Positions 35,685 through 46,890 of a stretch of 64,000 nucleotides of DNA are shown in pieces (positions within the stretch are counted from its first letter, which is position 1; the number at the start of each line of letters is the position of its first letter). This stretch comes from Allomyces arbusculus (Eukaryota > Blastocladiomycota > Blastocladiomycetes > Blastocladiales > Blastocladiaceae), in the NCBI GenBank assembly GCA_027604705.1, contig JADHYV010000076.1, positions 24,496-88,495 on the forward strand. Direction: 5' to 3'. Below the pieces are notes generated by a model that saw nothing but the letters and a program-made list of their open reading frames with translations, ran no database searches and was not told where the DNA came from. Position numbers and translations under genes: made by a program.

Positions 35685-37529
35685 TTAGTGCAGCCCCGCA
35701 TGCGGGTCCTCGCCCTCCTGCTGCGCCGGCATCAACTTGATCATATCATCAATGCGCAAAATCGAGATCGCCGCTTCGGTCGCGGCCTTGAGCGACTTGA
35801 TCTTCGACATGGCCGGCTCCAAGACACCCGCCTTGACGTTATCGCGCGTCTCCCCCTTGATCAAGTCGAGCCCCATGGCCTTGAGCGCCTTTTTCGCGTC
35901 TGAGGCGCCGGCCTGCTGCGCGACCGCGTGGTAGGCGCACAGTTTCGCGACCAGTTCCGTCGAGTCCTTGGCGGCATTCACGGCCAACTGCTTCGGAATG
36001 ACCAACAACGCCTGCGCAAACTCGGCAATGGCCAGCTGTTCGCGCGAGGCCAGCGTCGTCGCAAAGTTTTCGAGGTACATCGACAGCGCGGCCTCGACGG
36101 CGCCACCGCCGGGCACGACGGTGCCCGACTCGAGCGTGCGCTTAACGACGCAGAGCGAGTCGTGCAGCGACCGTTCCATTTCGTCGAGCATGTAGTCGTT
36201 GGCGCCGCGCAAGATCAGCGACGCCGACGACTGCGCCTTGGTGCCGCGAATAATAATGCACTCGTCGTCCGACACGCGTTCCTGGGCCACCGACTCGGCG
36301 AACCCAAGGTAGGACGGCTCAAACGTCTCTTCGCCCTCGAGGTTCGCGAGCGTCGACAGGAGCGTGGCGCCGGTCGCTTTCGCGATGCGCTTCATATCGT
36401 CCTTGGCGACGCGGCGCACGGCCATGGCCCCACGCTCGACAAAGTACTTCAAGCACATATCGTCGATCCCCTTGGTCGTCAGGATCACATTGGCGCCGGC
36501 GTTCAAAATCTTCTCAATGCGCTCGGCGGTAATGTCCGACTCGCGCTGCCGAATGGCCTCGAGCTTGGTCGGGTCGTCGACAATCACGTGCACCCCCAAA
36601 TGCATGCGCGCCTTCATCAGGTTGATGTCGAGGCACGCGATCTTGGCGTTTTGAATCACGGTGGGCATGGCCTGCGAGGCGACCGTGCAGTTGAGCGCGT
36701 ACCCGCGAATAAACTGCGACTCCTTGCCCGACTTCCCGTGCGCCTTGAGAATGTTGACGGCCTTGACGGGGTACTTGACTTCGCCGCGCGCGTTCACGTT
36801 CTTGACGGCCTGCATCGCGTCGACGACCATGGTCGCGAAAAAGTCGTCGTCGCTACCATGCCATTCAGCCCACGCATGTCAGTCTTTGATGATTTTGCGA
36901 TGCGCGCGAGCGAGCCACGGAACGAAACGTACGTGTTGATGATCTTCGACGACATAGACGTCTTGGCCACATTCACCAAACAGTCGCGCCCGAGCGCCTC
37001 CACCTTGGTCGCCAACGACTCGGTCAAGTACTTGCACGCCTCCTTGACCGCCAGCCGGTAACCCGTAATGATCGTCGTCGGGTGAATCCGGTTCTTGACG
37101 AGTTCGTTCGCGCGCTTGAGCAGTTCCGCGGCCACAATCACGACCGAGGTCGTGCCGTCGCCGACTTCCTTGTCCTGCTGCTGCGCGAGCTCGACAAGCA
37201 CTTTCGCCGCCGGGTGCTCGACCTCAAGCAGGCGCAGGATCGTGGCGCCGTCGTTGGAAATGGTCACGTCGCCAATGTCGTCGACGAGCATCTTGTCGAG
37301 CCCCACGGGGCCGAGCGAGGTCTTGACGATGTTGGCGACGGACATGGCCGCGAGGACTAAGCAGTGGGTGGGGGGGGGGGGGGGGGGGCGCGGGGGGAGC
37401 GCATGGAGGGGAACAGGGACGGCGACGGCGACGGCGACGCACAGCCGTACCGTTCTGGTGGCGAATGTCCTGGCCGGACGTGCGCTCGCCGCCAATGGTC
37501 AGCGCCGTCTGCTGTTCCTTGGGTGCCAT
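35685..37529 (-). CDS. CCT1: Chaperonin CCT/TRiC subunit alpha (TCP-1 alpha)
   Basis: Exons 37529..37451, 37356..36933 and 36852..35685 join to 556 aa, the usual CCT1 length (introns 94 and 80 nt). Group II chaperonin signatures: [60 protein letters not shown] (nucleotide pocket with catalytic Asp of GDGTT), FIRGYALNC, and [36 protein letters not shown] and the N-terminus [14 protein letters not shown] are alpha-subunit type. It is one of eight subunits of the cytosolic ring that folds actin and tubulin with ATP. Intron 1 contains a 19-base G run near its 3' end (C run on the coding strand), forming its polypyrimidine tract. The start at 37529 precedes the first intron by only 26 codons; downstream ATGs would lose the conserved N-terminus. 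Confidence 0.97.
37370..37388 (+). repeat. Poly-G run (19) inside CCT1 intron 1
   Basis: On the coding (minus) strand this is a C tract about 13 bases before the acceptor, so it doubles as the polypyrimidine tract. Confidence 0.9.
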
Positions 37530-37693
37530 GGTGGTGGATTGTCGGGTTGGATCACGAGTGCGCGGCGCGGTCGTGGTTGGTTGGTGGTTGGCGCGTTTGG
37601 AAAAACCGAGCGCGGCGGTGGTGGCGAGAGCGAGCGCGTGCGCGTGGTCCAAGAGCGTTGTGCGTGCAGCAGGTCGGCCTTGATGAGGATCAG

Positions 37694-37732
<39 letters not shown>

Positions 37733-38607
37733 GATTGCGTTCGTGATCTCGCGGCAGTGTGAAGGCGCTGGCCTCTGCTTCAAGGCTCGTGAGCCAAGGC
37801 ACGTCGCTCCAAATGTCGCCTGGCGCGAAACTGAAGGCGGTCGACGCGCGGCGTGAACGAGCGTGACCGTAGTGTGGCCTCACGTGCCGCTTTCGCCCTC
37901 TGTCTCGCACGCACGTGTCTCGCGCCTCTTTCTCGTCGACTGGCGGCAGGCGGTTTCAGTCCACGGCCCCACGACAGGGAGTGTACTGCCCACGAGCTGG
38001 CAGCGCAGCGGCCACTCGTCCGTCGCCGCCGAACCGCCGTCCGTCCTTGTCGCCCCGCGTTTTCTCACCTGCCCGGCGCCAACACAAACCGCCCTGACGT
38101 GGCACACCGACGCGAAACTTTTCCAAAGAGAAACCCATGCCATGTATACGAGAGGACGAGAGAGGCGACACGGGGTTGGAGAGAGAAAGAAGCATCAACC
38201 ACGGACGCCCGGCGCGGCCGCCACGCGCTCGGGACCGCGGCAAAGCCAACCACAACAGCAACAGCAACAGCACCACGGGCAATGCACGAAAAAACCAAAG
38301 TGACCAACGGTGATGAATAGCGAAGAACAAGTCGAACGCGCGGGGAAGGGCGGAAGGGGGGCGAGGCAGTGCACGGGTGGGAATGAAAACGAGAAAAAGG
38401 GGACGACCCGCTCGCGCCACGGCTGCACACCGTCAAAGGAGTGCGGTGCACGACGCGACGAGACGAGGGCAGCCAAATCAAGGACATCCAATGAAATCAA
38501 ATCAACCAACGAACGAACTGGAGAGGGGCATTACGAACAAACCGAGACCAAAAGCCAAAAAAAAAAAAAAAACTCAAGTCTACGTTTCACCCACACCTAA
38601 CCCAAAT
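37530..38607. other. Upstream region of CCT1 and 3' flank of the GT2 gene
   Basis: About 1.1 kb without a recognisable gene. It contains a GAC/GAT trinucleotide tract at about 37694-37735 and a run of 15 or more A near 38558-38573. Open frames crossing it are compositional. Confidence 0.4.
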
Positions 38608-41150
38608 TCACGACACGAGCGACGCCGGCGCGGGGCTCGTCGGCATTTCGAAGTACGCCGAATCCGTGGAATCATGTTTCGCGTGCCCGCGCATCGCCGG
38701 TGCGGCCCTTGCGGCCGCCGCGTGGTGGTGGTGGTGGTGATGGTGGTGGTGGTGGTGGTGCATGACGACCGCCGCGCCAGTCGCGAGTCGCGCGCGGCGG
38801 TCGGCGTCCATGTCGTCACCAGACGAATCGCCGAGCGCCGAGTCCAAGTCCGAGACGACCGACGGCGCCGGGGACACGTGCACGTCCGGGACCACGACAA
38901 CGTCGGGTGTCACGGCGCGGCTCGACTCGTCGGCCTCAGGCAGCGGCACCGAAATCGCCATCTCGACTTCCTCGTCGTCGTCGATCGCGATCGCCGTTTC
39001 CGGAATCCCCGTGATGTGCGCCTTTTGCGCGACGATGTACTGGAACTGTTCGGGCGCCTTGCGCAACACGAGAATCCGCAGCGCGTTCATGCAGTGCGAC
39101 GTTGCGGGGACCGCGACGTAGAGCACCGCACAGACGGGAATCAGCGCGTAATCCAGCATGTTGCGCCAGGTCCGCGTCGCCACGTGCGGTTGCGGCGCCG
39201 TCTTATTGGCGGGCGACCCGGCCATGACGCCCGTCTTTTCACACAACCGGTGCGCGTACTCGTAGAGCACGGCGACGATTGCGTACGGCACGATCATGGC
39301 GACCGACGCGAACTGCAGGAACGTCGAGAAGGGCGGCGACGCGGCGGCGGCCGGGTTGAGCAGCGCGCACATGGGCAACGCCAAGATCGACAGCCACGAC
39401 GTGGCCGGCACCAAGTGCGCCTCGAACACGTGCATCATGCACACGAATCGGTCCCAGAAATAGTGCGCGAACGCGTCCTTGCCACCCGTGGCACTGCGAG
39501 CGGTCGCGATGCCCGGCAGCGGCGCTGGCAAGTCCATCGACCCCGGGTAGAACGTATGCCGCAGAGCGAACAGCGAGTCGGCCGATCCGGCAAAGTGCCG
39601 GCGCGCCTGCGTGTACCGGTCGAACAGCGTCTGCTTGTAGGAATCCGCCTGGACATTGGCCAGGTTGACGGGGCACCAGATGGGCGTGCCGCGCGCGATC
39701 CCGCGTGACCGATAGAAACACTTCAGGAACATGTGCAGGTCCTCGCCAATCGCGTCGGCCGACGTGTCCCACCCGCCAACGTGCCGGGCGAGCGGCAACG
39801 TCAGCGTGTACGTCGAGCACGGGAAGTGCAAACCGCGCGACGACGACAAGTTCTGCATCATGGCCACGGTCCACGCGGCGTCGGTCGCGCGGACGAGCGC
39901 CGGCACGGCCTGGGCATTCCGCGCAAAGAAGATCGGCGGCGAGAACATGCGATACTGCGTGCCATCGGGCGCCGTCGCCGTCGCGTCAATGTTCTGCTGC
40001 ATTTCGCGCTCGAGTTCGGCAAAGTAGAGGTCGGCCAGGGCGCCGTCGGCGTCGGTGATGGTCAGGAGCACGCGGCGCGCGTCTTCGCCCGCGGCCATGA
40101 GCGCGCGGTCGGCGACTTGCGTCGCCCACGCGATGTTCGCGCCCTTACCACGGCACTCACCGGGCAGGCCGCACGGGTGCACCGAAATGATGAAGTGCTT
40201 GAACTTGCCACGGAATTCGCGCGCGAGGGCGTCGGCCTTGGCCGCGTGGTCTCGCTCGGCGGCTTCCATGGCGAGCACGAGCGCGTAGTTGCTGCGCGCG
40301 AAAGGGTGCGCGGCGAACCGCGCGATCGTGTCGCGCAGCAGTTCGAGCGGCTCGTTGTAGTTGGGCACGAAAATGGCGTGCGTGTGCGTGAAGGGCACGG
40401 CGGCGCGCGGGTTTTCGGCTAATAAAGCAAGTTCAAGAAGTGAGACACAAGCGTGCAACTGGAACACCAAATGCGCCGCGACATACCCCACTTGAGCAGC
40501 GTTTTCCGCATCTGCACGAGCGACAGCGAGAACTTGACGAGGTGCGAGTAATTCACGAACAGAATCACGCAGAAAAACGCCGAGCTGAAGACGCCGTGCG
40601 CGGTCGGGAACCACAGGGGCCCACAGACAACCATGAACAAGGAAACCAGCGACGACAGCGGCACAAACATCTTCTTGACCTCTTCCTTGGCATGCTGGTC
40701 GAGCGGGCGCATCCAGCGCGCCATGGTACGGACCGGAGCGGTCAGTTTGGCGGCCACGTCGCGCGGGTCCCACCCGAGCGACCGCGCCGCCGCACGGAAC
40801 TTGCGCCGCGCGTCGGCGTTCATTTTCGACGATTGCCATTTGCTGGTATTCGGCGCGGTCGACTTGCGCGTCGCCGACCGGGAGGGGGCGGCGGGCGCCC
40901 ATGGCGGCATCGATGACGAGGCCGAGGCATGGTAGTCGTTGTAGTCGTCGTCGAGCAGGTCGACGTTGCCCGCGGCGTGCGCCATGTCGATGAGCAGGTC
41001 GTGGCTCGCGGCGGGCTCGCGCGGTGGTGACTTGCCGGCGGCAGGAAGTGACCGCGGCGGCGTCGGCAGTGCCGCGCGGTGGTGTTGGTGGTGGTGGTGG
41101 TGGTGGTGCGGTGTTGGCACCACGGGGGCGGACGGCGTGCGCGGCGGCAT
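38608..41150 (-). CDS. Family 2 (GT2) membrane glycosyltransferase with terminal His tracts
   Basis: Exons 41150..40487 and 40418..38608 (68-nt intron) give 824 aa. The N-terminus has a His-rich tract, then two membrane segments (SSLVSLFMVVCGPLWF and AFFCVILFVNYSHLV). The GT-A domain follows with AIFVPNYNEPLELL, FIISVHP, ITDADGALADLYFAELE (DxD-type Asp344/Asp346), GWDTSADAIGEDLHMFLK (Glu-Asp near 447) and QARRHFAGSADSLFALRHTF (QxxRR-like). C-terminal membrane segments include FASVAMIVPYAIVAVLYEYA and LIPVCAVLYVAVPA. The cytosolic tail is acidic and Ser-rich and carries an uninterrupted 13-residue His tract. This layout is that of processive or wall-polysaccharide GT2 enzymes (cellulose, chitin or hyaluronan synthase clan). 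The substrate is not evident; no chitin-synthase QRRRW motif is present. A longer N-terminus is open but low-complexity. Confidence 0.85.
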
Positions 41151-43056
41151 CGTGGTCGGGGACGGAGCGAGGAAAGGGGGGGGCAGGTGGGGCCGGCGCG
41201 CGGGGGTCGCGGTGCGCGGGCCAGGGGGCCACGGGGAAGTCGGGGTGGCTCGAGGCGGGGCGGAGCCGTCAGAGTCGGTCGGGCGGGCAGCGGCAGCGGC
41301 AGCAGCTCCGAGAGAGAGCGGCGGCCGGGCGTGCGGCGAGACAGACAGACAGCGAGCGAGCGAGCGCGCGCGCGTCGACGGGCACACGGGTCGGCGTAAC
41401 GACGACGAATTCGAAGATGGGCGCGCGGGGGGAGGAGCAGCGCAGGCCGTCACGGCGGAAACAGGCAAGCGGGGCGGCGGCGGCGGCGGTCAAGGCGTGC
41501 TGCTGCTGCTGCTGCTGCTGCTGCAGGGCGGCCAAGAGAAGTCTGTTGTGTGCGATGGTTTCGCCCCGGATTGCCTCTGCGGAACCACAGCACAACCCAA
41601 CCGAGAGGCCGTTCCGGCGGGCGCTGGCAGGGCAGGGAACGTGTCTCGCACTCACGCGCTGGATTCGCGCCTCGCTCCTCTTTCCTCGAGCGCTCGGTCG
41701 GAGACGGTCGCGCGGGCGCAATCTACAGTCGGCGCCCTGCTGGTCGCGGCGGGTTGTCGCGCGCGCGGCGGCAATGCAGTTGCAACAAGTCGGGTCGGCC
41801 GCGGGCTCGCGGGGCGGGCGCAGAGTCGGGGCGCCTGTCCGAGGGGGGAGGCAGGTCACCGACGGGCGACGACGAGCGGGCCAGGCCGATCGCGTGAGCG
41901 CGTGTCGCGGGCGGGCGGCGCGGGCGCTGCGGTGGCGACGCGCCGTCAGCAAGCGGAAGGTGGCGGCGGGGTCTTGCGGATCCGGCGGGCGCGGCAGGCA
42001 GGCAAGTCGGTGCGGGCGATGCGGGCGTCTAGGGATGGATAGTCGGTTGCGCGCGGCCTCGGCAGGCAGGGAATGAATGAGGGCGGGAGCAGAGCAGAGC
42101 GCGCGATCTGGGTGATTGCCCCGGGCGACTCGGCAAGGCGCGCCGTTGATGAAGCACCTCCACGCCAACCGCGCAAGCACAGGCACTCTCGCCACCGCAG
42201 CGGGGGAAGCGCGTCTTGGCACGCCGGCGGGCCGTGCCGCGCGCTGCTGTGCTGTGCTGGCCGGCCGGCAGCTGCTTGGAGTGGTGCCCGCGCGCTGTTC
42301 TCGACGTGTCCGCCGACCACGCGGCCGGCACGAGCACGGCGTCGCCCATCGCCGCCGGCACCAAACCACATGCGAGTGCGAAACCGGGCGGCATGCCCTG
42401 TCGCCGTGTTGCGCCGCGCCGCCGCGCCGACCGGAGGCCCAAATGATGTGGAGTGCCCCGCACACGCCTGCTCACACGCTTTTCGCCAGGAGGCGCGCGC
42501 CACGCGCTGCACCAAGCCACGTGCCCGGCGAAAGCCAAGCGCCGACCCCACGTGTGTGTTGTCGTGCCGCACGTGCTGCAACCCGTGCCTGTCTCGCACC
42601 ACAGAGCCTGTCTCCCACCCTTCGGTGCGAGACGCGTCGCGCGCCGACCACCGCCAAGTCAAGTCGGCAGGCAGCGCCCGCCCTTGTTCTTCCGGCGCGC
42701 CCGACAACGTCCACGTCAACGCTCGTCAGCGCCCGGTCCGAGCCCGCCGGCCTTGTCTCCGCCCTCGCCACGCGGCCGCGGCCAACATCGACAAGGATTC
42801 ACTCACGCCAACCTCTCACCTGCCTCGGGCCGGCTGCGCGTGACCAACACTGTGTCCCGTCGACCACCAGTTCCATTTCCATCCACCAAGATCCAGCGCG
42901 TTCCTCCGCGTTCTTCCTCGGCCGCACCTCTCCTCCTCGTCGATGCGGCACCACCCACCGCGTCAGTCGTCTCCCACCCAGTCCGCTTCCTCCCACCCAC
43001 TGACTGCCCCATCCAAGTCATCTCTCCACTCCCCACTCCACCTCCCTCGCAGATCC
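41151..43056. other. 1.9-kb GC-rich region upstream of the GT2 gene
   Basis: No conserved coding sequence was recognised despite several long open frames on both strands, which are Arg/Pro/Ala-rich and compositional. It includes a CTG/CAG trinucleotide tract at about 41498-41524, a GGC tract just before it, and a pyrimidine-rich plus strand from about 42880. It probably holds the GT2 promoter and 5' UTR and the 3' UTR of the next minus-strand gene. Confidence 0.4.
41498..41524 (+). repeat. CTG trinucleotide repeat
   Basis: About nine CTG/TGC units in a row, preceded by GGC repeats, in the non-coding region upstream of the GT2 gene. Confidence 0.85.
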
Positions 43057-46000
43057 TCACTGCGCGCCGAACGGCCGCCGCTCATCCACCGGCGCGCTCC
43101 TCCCATCATCCATCTCCATCGCGAGCTCGGCCGGCGCGGGCCCCTTGCCAGGCTCGTGCTCGCTCATCCACCACGGCCCCTCCACCCCGTGCCCGCTCCA
43201 CACCGTGCCCGCCGCTGGCATCGGCGCATGCAAGTAATACGGCGCGATCCCGCCGTCCATCCACGCCTGCATCTCCTCGCGCGCCGCCGGCGCCTGGATC
43301 CCGACGCGCGCCGGATCGATGCGCGGCGACGCCAGGACCCACGCGCCATTGCCGCCGCCTGGGGTGCCCGGGCGCGTCGGCCAATCGGCCGCGGCCGCGG
43401 CCGCAAGGTCCGTGGGGAATCCAGACGCGGTCCGCGACCGACCCGCCGACACGGCCGGCGGCGGCGGCGGCGGCGGCGGTGGGAGCGGCAGCGCCAGCCC
43501 GAGCCCGAAACTCGGCATGCGGTACCGCGGCGACGGCCACGGCGAATTACTTGCGGTCATCGCGACCGCCGGTGGCGGGCCGGCGGGCGGGGGCATGAAC
43601 CCGAGCGCCGACGCCGGCGGCAGGGCAAACGCACCCGTGCCGGTCGCGCCGGGCTGGTACCCTCCCGCACTCCCCGTGCGGTACCGCACGTGCCCGATGG
43701 GCCGGCGGCTCGCGTAGACGGGGCTCGTGGCAAGCCGCGCAAGACAGTCGGCGTCAAAGTCGGCCCAGGCGTCGTCGACGCGCGTCGGCTCCAGCAGGGT
43801 CGGGCGGGTGGCAGCCGCCGAAGGTAAGGGCCGCAGGGCCGGGGAGAGTTGCAGGACGACGTTGGGCGCGGGGGCGGGTGGCGGTGGAGGTGGCAGCGGC
43901 AGCGAAGAAGCGATCGGTGCGGGGGTGGTGGCCGGGACCGGTGTCGGCCCGGCCGCGATCGGGGTCGGGAACTGCGAGGGCGCGCTTGGGCCGTTGTCGC
44001 GCTCGGGCTTTACGTGCGCCCCTTCCTCCTGCCCGTCCTCGGCTTTGACCTTGACCTTCTCCACATTGCCCGTCTCGGTCGTGCTCGTCTCCGCCGCGGC
44101 CGCCGCCGACGGCACGCGTCGCGCGCGGCTCCGCGCGGCCGACCCCGTCTTGCTCGACAGTCCCGCAAACGCTGCGGCCGCCTCGTCCAACAAAATCTCG
44201 GCGCGCGACCGCCGCCGGCGTTTCGCCGCGGGACTCGCCACCTCTTCTTCGTCCTCGTCCTTGGGCGGCGGGACCGGGACCGCGTCGCGCGCGGCGGCAG
44301 CAGTGGCGTTCTTGCCACGCCCGCGGCCGCCGCGCGGTTTCGTCGTACTCCCACGCGTCCCGCCACGCGCCTTGCCGCGGGCTTTCCCGCGCGCCCCGCG
44401 CGTCGATGGCGGTGGGGTCGCGGCCGCCGACGGCGGACGCAGCGGGCTCGTCAAGTCGGCCGGTACTGCGGGGGCGGGGGCGGTGGTGGTGGCGGTGGTC
44501 GATGGGTCGGGCGTGTTCCGCGTTGCGTCGACGCGTGCGGGGGTCGGTGTCGCCGGCGGTGCGGGCGCCGCGGAACTCGCGCGGACGGAGAAGACGACGA
44601 CAGGGTGGCCGCGATCGGCAGCCGCACCGGTGGGCGCGGGAGCAGCGGACGCACGGGGTGTGGGAGTGAGTGCGGGAGGCGCCGGTGATCGGTGCCGTGA
44701 TGGCATGAACTCGCCCGGTGCGAGATGGTCCGCGCGCGCCGCCCACCAGTCGGCAACCATGTGCGGCGGCGGCGGCAGAGGAGGCGGGATCAGCGCCGGG
44801 TACCCCGGCGGCACCGCGGATTCGGTCTTGACCATGTGCGTCGCCGGGTCGACCGCGTGTGGGACCGTCGCCCACATTGCGTCGTCCGGCCACGGTGCGT
44901 TCGCTGCCGCCGCAGCACTCCACGCGGCCATGGCCAGCGGCACGGGCGGCGGCGGCGCAGGCGTCGGTGTCGCGGGCGGGACCGACGGCGATGCGCCCTC
45001 CGCCCACGCCGGGTCCGACGCGTCGAGTCCATCCGCGTCCGACTCGTCGACCGACGCCGCATCCCTGCTGGCCGCGGCACCCAGCGCCGCATCGCTCTCG
45101 ACCAATTCCGTCCACGTCGTGACAATATCGGCCGACGTCAAATTGGCCATGGCCGCCGGATCGTGCCCCCACTTGTCGACGACCGCCTGCCACAACCTCC
45201 GCCGTGGTTCCCTCGCGGGGGTCACTTTTTTCAGTGTCCGACAAATCCGCTGCTTGAGCGGTTTCCGGTCGAAGTCGCGCAAGTCCTGCATGATCGCGTG
45301 GCAGTCGAGGAGGCGATACACTTGCGCGCGCGAGATCTTGTGGTACTGCGTAAAGTACTGCTCCATGGTGGGCGTGCGCGCGCGATACAACTTGTCCTTG
45401 ACGATCGTGTGCACGGCGGCCAGCGTGCGCACAAACGTGTCTTGCATGTCGGCGGTCACCGCGCGCCCTTTGCACCCGGTGCTCGCCAGATCGAGCTGCG
45501 ACTCGACGCGGACCAGGTCGGCGAGGGAGGGTGCCGGGGGGTCAGTACCGGCACCGGACGGGGTCGACGGGTGGGGATGGATCGCGCGGAGCGCGGGCGA
45601 TGGGGCCAGCGGCGCGCCGGGCCCTCTGCCCGCGCGCGATCCACTCGCGGCAGCCGCCGCCGCATGCGGGGTCCCGCGGTCGACGGCAGCACCGTGGCTA
45701 TTGGGCGCGGGCACCGGCGCGACACGCGCCAAAGTCGGCGGTCCCGGCGGCGGCGCGAACGGCAGCGTCGGGAACAGGTGGCGGTGGTGGTGGTGGTGGT
45801 GGTGGTGCATCGCGTCGGCGGCCACCGGGAACGCGACGGTGGCCAGAACCGGCGGGTGCGCCGCCGTTGCGGCCGCCGTCGCGATCGACGGGGCCGGGCC
45901 GGCGGCGGCAAGAAACGCGTACCCGGGCACGGGCGCCGAGGACGTGGGCAAGTGCGGGAACTGGCGCCGCACGAGCGCGTGCAGCGCGTGCGCGGCCGAC

Positions 46001-46194
46001 CGCGAGGGGGGTGGGGTCGCCATGGCGGCGGCGGGTGCAGGTTGAGCGTGCGGCGGGCCCATGGCGAAGACGAGCGTGTAGCGCGGTGGGGGCGGCTGCG
46101 GGCCGGCCGCGGTGGTGTCGGGGCTGGCGGAGGTGGTGGTGGGAACGGCGTGCGTCGCGCGCGATTGCGGCGGCGGCGGGGTGCCCGCGGTCAT
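43057..46194 (-). CDS. Large low-complexity protein with one conserved helical domain, nuclear-looking, unknown function
   Basis: A single uninterrupted frame encodes about 1045 aa from the ATG at 46194; the frame is open to 46485 but the extra part is Arg-rich and has no acids. Most of the protein is Pro/Ala/Ser/Thr low complexity with an 8-His tract. The exception is a central ~110-residue block with normal composition: DTFVRTLAAVHTIVKDKLYR ... YFTQYHKISRAQVYRLLDCH ... RKPLKQRICRTLKK ... RRRLWQAVVDKWG. Its ISRAQVYRLLDC segment has the look of a helix-turn-helix. Downstream are a basic GKARGKARGGTRG...KPRGGRGRGKN stretch (AT-hook-like RGR) and a KRRRRSRAE nuclear-localisation-type cluster. 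A chromatin or transcription role is inference from these. I do not recognise the domain by name. An antisense frame of similar length is a compositional shadow. Confidence 0.65.
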   Translation of the reverse strand: MTAGTPPPPQSRATHAVPTTTSASPDTTAAGPQPPPPRYTLVFAMGPPHAQPAPAAAMATPPPSRSAAHALHALVRRQFPHLPTSSAPVPGYAFLAAAGPAPSIATAAATAAHPPVLATVAFPVAADAMHHHHHHHHRHLFPTLPFAPPPGPPTLARVAPVPAPNSHGAAVDRGTPHAAAAAASGSRAGRGPGAPLAPSPALRAIHPHPSTPSGAGTDPPAPSLADLVRVESQLDLASTGCKGRAVTADMQDTFVRTLAAVHTIVKDKLYRARTPTMEQYFTQYHKISRAQVYRLLDCHAIMQDLRDFDRKPLKQRICRTLKKVTPAREPRRRLWQAVVDKWGHDPAAMANLTSADIVTTWTELVESDAALGAAASRDAASVDESDADGLDASDPAWAEGASPSVPPATPTPAPPPPVPLAMAAWSAAAAANAPWPDDAMWATVPHAVDPATHMVKTESAVPPGYPALIPPPLPPPPHMVADWWAARADHLAPGEFMPSRHRSPAPPALTPTPRASAAPAPTGAAADRGHPVVVFSVRASSAAPAPPATPTPARVDATRNTPDPSTTATTTAPAPAVPADLTSPLRPPSAAATPPPSTRGARGKARGKARGGTRGSTTKPRGGRGRGKNATAAAARDAVPVPPPKDEDEEEVASPAAKRRRRSRAEILLDEAAAAFAGLSSKTGSAARSRARRVPSAAAAAETSTTETGNVEKVKVKAEDGQEEGAHVKPERDNGPSAPSQFPTPIAAGPTPVPATTPAPIASSLPLPPPPPPAPAPNVVLQLSPALRPLPSAAATRPTLLEPTRVDDAWADFDADCLARLATSPVYASRRPIGHVRYRTGSAGGYQPGATGTGAFALPPASALGFMPPPAGPPPAVAMTASNSPWPSPRYRMPSFGLGLALPLPPPPPPPPPAVSAGRSRTASGFPTDLAAAAAADWPTRPGTPGGGNGAWVLASPRIDPARVGIQAPAAREEMQAWMDGGIAPYYLHAPMPAAGTVWSGHGVEGPWWMSEHEPGKGPAPAELAMEMDDGRSAPVDERRPFGAQ

Positions 46195-46890
46195 GGCTGG
46201 CCACGCGGGGGCGGAGCAGCACTGTGCAGCGGGTCTGCGGGCGCGAGCGGGCCGTCGTCGCGAGCGAGCGGAGGGGTCGATAGGGTGCCGGCGGTGGTGC
46301 TGCTGCTGCGTTCGGCCGGCGGGTCGTTGCGCTCCGCGACGACGGCGGACGCGACGCGGCGCGACGAAGCGACGCCGGCGGCCCGCGAGCGGCACGCAGG
46401 GGATCGGCGGCGCGATCACGTGCTCCGCACAGGTCGCTGCATGCAGTCCACGTGCACGATGGCGAGGCCGCGGACGCCACGCCAAGCCGCGCCGGCACCG
46501 TGGCTTGAGTCAACGCGACGCGCCGCTCTCGGCATCAGCGTGCTGTGGCGCAGGCGCCCTGCTCTCCTCCCCAGTCTCCGTCTTCAGCTCTCGCCGAGCT
46601 TGCTTGCGCCGCCCTGCCGCCCACCCGACCGGCAGCGCGAGCATCGACACCAACGACGCGCTTCTCCCTCCACCCAAACAACCGACCAGCCGGCCGACCG
46701 ACTGACCGACCGCCTGCGGCCTGCTCACCGGCTTCCTTGCGCTGTACCCGCCGCGCGCGCGCTCACCTTGCCCGCCCGCCCGCCTGCTTGCCCGCGCGCC
46801 GTTCGGGACTCGCCGCCAGCACCAGCACCAACCCCAACCCGTCCCCGCACCAACCGTTCCCCCCCCCCCCCCCCCAACCAACAGCCAACC
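46195..46890. promoter_or_regulatory. Divergent region between the low-complexity protein gene (-) and RhoGEF (+)
   Basis: About 0.7 kb between outward-facing starts. A 17-base C run (46859-46875) ends 15 bases before the RhoGEF ATG and so lies in its 5' leader. No TATA box was seen. Confidence 0.45.
46859..46875 (+). repeat. Poly-C run (17) in RhoGEF 5' leader
   Basis: C homopolymer immediately upstream of the start codon of the DH-PH protein. Confidence 0.9.

Noticed and set aside
37694-37735. GAC/GAT repeat as part of an acidic coding tract
   Set aside because: Lies upstream of the CCT1 start in a region with no conserved frame.
41269-42465. Long Arg/Pro/Ala-rich frames on both strands in 41.2-43.0 kb
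   Set aside because: Compositional open frames in very GC-rich DNA; no domain and mutually overlapping.
43727-46045. 772-aa plus-strand open frame (and a 929-aa frame 44725-47514)
   Set aside because: Antisense and shadow frames of the GC-rich low-complexity gene; Gly/Ala/Arg composition with no domain and overlap with well-supported genes.
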